Shown here in pieces: positions 6,014 to 7,283 of a DNA stretch of 7,283 bases. Positions within the stretch are counted from its first letter, which is position 1. Every line of letters starts with the position of its first letter. The position numbers and the translations under genes were made by a program. The notes under the pieces were generated by a model, which was not told the origin of the DNA, ran no database searches, and saw nothing but the letters and a program-made list of their open reading frames with translations. This DNA is from an uncultured Chloroflexota bacterium (GTDB lineage: Bacteria > Chloroflexota > Chloroflexia > Chloroflexales > Roseiflexaceae), in assembly GCA_903871975.1 (NCBI GenBank), contig CAIQIY010000119.1, positions 1 to 7,283 of the forward strand, in the 5' to 3' direction.

Positions 6014-6967
6014 ATGACGCGCATTCCTTCGTCCGACATCACCCCGGAATGGCTCTACCGACAGCGGCGCCAGTTCCTGCGCAGCGCCGGCGCGCTCGGC
6101 CTGGCGGCCGCGGCACTGGTCGCCTGCGGCGATGCCACACAACCAACCACCCCCGCGCCGACGCAGCCGGCCGGCCCGACACCACAGGCTGCGGGCACCG
6201 CCGATGAGCGCGGCGACCCGCTCACCGACTTCGACTCGGTGACCAACTACAACAACTTCTACGAGTTCAGCATGGACAAAGAGGCCGTCGCGCGGGTGTC
6301 GGCCGGCTTCGTCGCCACGCCGTGGCAGGTCACCATCGATGGCCTCGTGCGCAATCCACGGACCTACGCCATCGAAGACCTGGCGAGCCGCTTCGACCAG
6401 CTGGAGCGCATCTACCGCCTGCGCTGTGTCGAGGGCTGGTCGATGGTCATCCCGTGGCTGGGCTTCCCGCTCCACCGCCTGCTCGCCGAGGTCGAACCGA
6501 CTGCTGAGGCGCGCTACGTGCGCTTCGAGACGCTGCACGATCCGGAACGCATGCCGGGCCAGCGCGATCCGTGGTTCACCTGGCCGTACGTCGAAGGCTT
6601 GCGCCTCGACGAGGCGCAGCACGATCTGACGCTGCTCGCCACCGGGTTGTACGGCCGCACGTTGCTGCCGCAGAACGGCGCGCCGTTGCGGCTGGTCGTC
6701 CCGTGGAAGTATGGCTTCAAGAGCATCAAGTCGATCGTGCGCATCGAACTGACCGCCGCGCAGCCGACATCGTTGTGGATGGCATCGGCGCCGCACGAAT
6801 ACGGCTTCTACGCCAACGTCAACCCCGAGGTGGCGCATCCGCGCTGGTCGCAGGCGACCGAGCGGCGCATCGGCGAGGTGTCGCGCCGCGAGACGCTGCC
6901 GTTCAACGGGTATGCCGCCGACGTCGCCGGGCTGTATGCCGGCATGGATCTACGGGTGAACTATTGA
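6014..6967 (+). CDS. msrP: Methionine-sulfoxide reductase catalytic subunit MsrP (YedY), Tat-exported lipoprotein form
   Basis: A 317-residue molybdopterin enzyme that reduces methionine sulfoxide in oxidised extracytoplasmic proteins, taking electrons from MsrQ. The N-terminus has the family's characteristic lead (ITPEWLYRQRRQFL) with twin arginines R18-R19, then a hydrophobic stretch ending in LVAC at 35-38. C38 fits a lipobox and is followed by a Thr/Pro/Gln-rich linker (about 41-62). The catalytic domain begins near NNFYEF (80-85). The molybdenum-ligating cysteine is C138 in YRLRCVEGWSMVIPW, and YGFKSIKS (233-240) belongs to the cofactor-binding end of the family. The start is ATG at 6014 with GGAG 6 nt upstream; the in-frame ATG at 5948 has no such site and its extra residues resemble no signal. 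The msrQ start overlaps its stop codon. E. coli MsrP is soluble in the periplasm; the lipobox here predicts membrane anchoring. Confidence 0.95.
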   Translation: MTRIPSSDITPEWLYRQRRQFLRSAGALGLAAAALVACGDATQPTTPAPTQPAGPTPQAAGTADERGDPLTDFDSVTNYNNFYEFSMDKEAVARVSAGFVATPWQVTIDGLVRNPRTYAIEDLASRFDQLERIYRLRCVEGWSMVIPWLGFPLHRLLAEVEPTAEARYVRFETLHDPERMPGQRDPWFTWPYVEGLRLDEAQHDLTLLATGLYGRTLLPQNGAPLRLVVPWKYGFKSIKSIVRIELTAAQPTSLWMASAPHEYGFYANVNPEVAHPRWSQATERRIGEVSRRETLPFNGYAADVAGLYAGMDLRVNY

Positions 6968-7283
6968 GCACACCCACACGGCGGAGCGACAGCCTCATCC
7001 ATCTGCTGGCACTCCTGCCGCTCGCATGGATCGTCTTCGACCAGCTGGCGGGCCAGCGCAGCATCAACCCGATCCAGACATGGACCCAGCGCAGCGGCTT
7101 CAGTGCGCTGGCGTTGTTGCTCGCCTCGCTGGCGTGTACCCCGGCCAACCGCATCGCCGGCGTGCGCCGCGCCGCGGCCTGGCGGCGGCCGCTGGGGCTG
7201 TACGGCTTCGGCTATGCGCTGATCCATGTGCTGATCTTCGTCGTGATCGACTACGCTGCCGATGGTCGCGCGATCATGGCCGA
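6964..7283 (+). CDS. msrQ: Haem-binding membrane subunit MsrQ (YedZ), 3'-truncated by the window
   Basis: From TTG at 6964 the frame is open to the window edge, giving 106 visible residues of a family that is about 200 long. MsrQ is a b-type haem integral membrane protein that passes electrons to MsrP. Visible family features are a first membrane span (about 11-28), the extracytoplasmic NPIQTWTQRSG (35-45), a second span (46-58) ending in TP (59-60), a basic loop (62-75), then PLGLYGFGYALIHVL with H88 as a probable haem ligand in a third span (77-97). No ATG or GTG precedes the conserved region in this frame, so TTG is the most likely start. It overlaps the msrP stop as TTGA (6964-6967), indicating translational coupling. 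The only purine-rich stretch upstream is a weak GGGTGA at about 6954-6959. Residue 106 is the last complete codon. Confidence 0.93.
   Translation, partial: MSTPTRRSDSLIHLLALLPLAWIVFDQLAGQRSINPIQTWTQRSGFSALALLLASLACTPANRIAGVRRAAAWRRPLGLYGFGYALIHVLIFVVIDYAADGRAIMA

Noticed and set aside
5921..6838. 305-codon minus-strand open frame opposite msrP
   Set aside because: It runs antisense through the conserved MsrP domain and across the intergenic promoter; no family resemblance.
1..7283. CRISPR array, insertion sequence, tRNA, integrase or defence genes
   Set aside because: No regularly spaced repeats, transposase-like motifs or clover-leaf sequence were found; the window is filled by metabolic and redox genes.

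Overview
This is a high-GC window that is almost entirely coding. It holds seven protein genes. Two are cut by the window edges: the glycosyltransferase at the left and msrQ at the right. I see no rRNA, tRNA, CRISPR array, transposase or integrase. The only non-coding stretch of any size is the 129-bp divergent intergenic region at 5885-6013, so no gap exceeds 300 bases. The source is probably a bacterium of the Chloroflexota (Chloroflexia, Roseiflexus/Kouleothrix-like). This is an inference from the GC-rich codon use, a lipoprotein with a Thr/Pro/Gln-rich linker, and a carotenoid-desaturase-type gene. No phylogenetic marker is present to prove it.

Layout. At 1-802 (+) lies the C-terminal two thirds of a GT4-type glycosyltransferase. 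It converges on, and overlaps by 30 bp, the last gene of a five-gene minus-strand operon (5884 down to 773). In transcription order the operon encodes: a zinc-dependent medium-chain alcohol/polyol dehydrogenase; a xylose-isomerase-like TIM-barrel sugar isomerase/epimerase; a gluconate-5-dehydrogenase-like classical SDR; a uronate-dehydrogenase-like extended SDR; and a CrtI-family FAD-dependent carotenoid desaturase/oxygenase. Intergenic gaps are 20, 4, 13 and -4 bp, and every gene has a purine-rich Shine-Dalgarno at 5-7 nt, so one transcript is very likely. The first four proteins look like a carbohydrate or sugar-acid oxidation/isomerisation pathway. The fifth looks like lipid-pigment metabolism and is the odd one out. 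No transporter, kinase, aldolase, dehydratase or regulator is present, so the pathway is incomplete here and its substrate cannot be named.

Diverging from this operon on the plus strand is msrP-msrQ (6014 onward), the molybdopterin catalytic subunit and haem membrane subunit of the extracytoplasmic methionine-sulfoxide reductase. The two are translationally coupled by a TTGA overlap. MsrP carries a twin-arginine signal that also contains a perfect lipobox, so it is predicted to be a membrane-anchored lipoprotein rather than a soluble periplasmic protein. The intergenic region holds one isolated AT-rich block giving a -10 box on each strand. It is flanked by an 8-bp direct repeat and followed by two small inverted repeats.

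I found no defence system, mobile element or clearly undescribed machinery. The most noteworthy points are the mixed operon, the lipoprotein form of MsrP, the non-canonical active-site neighbourhood of the uronate-dehydrogenase-like protein, and the compact divergent promoter.
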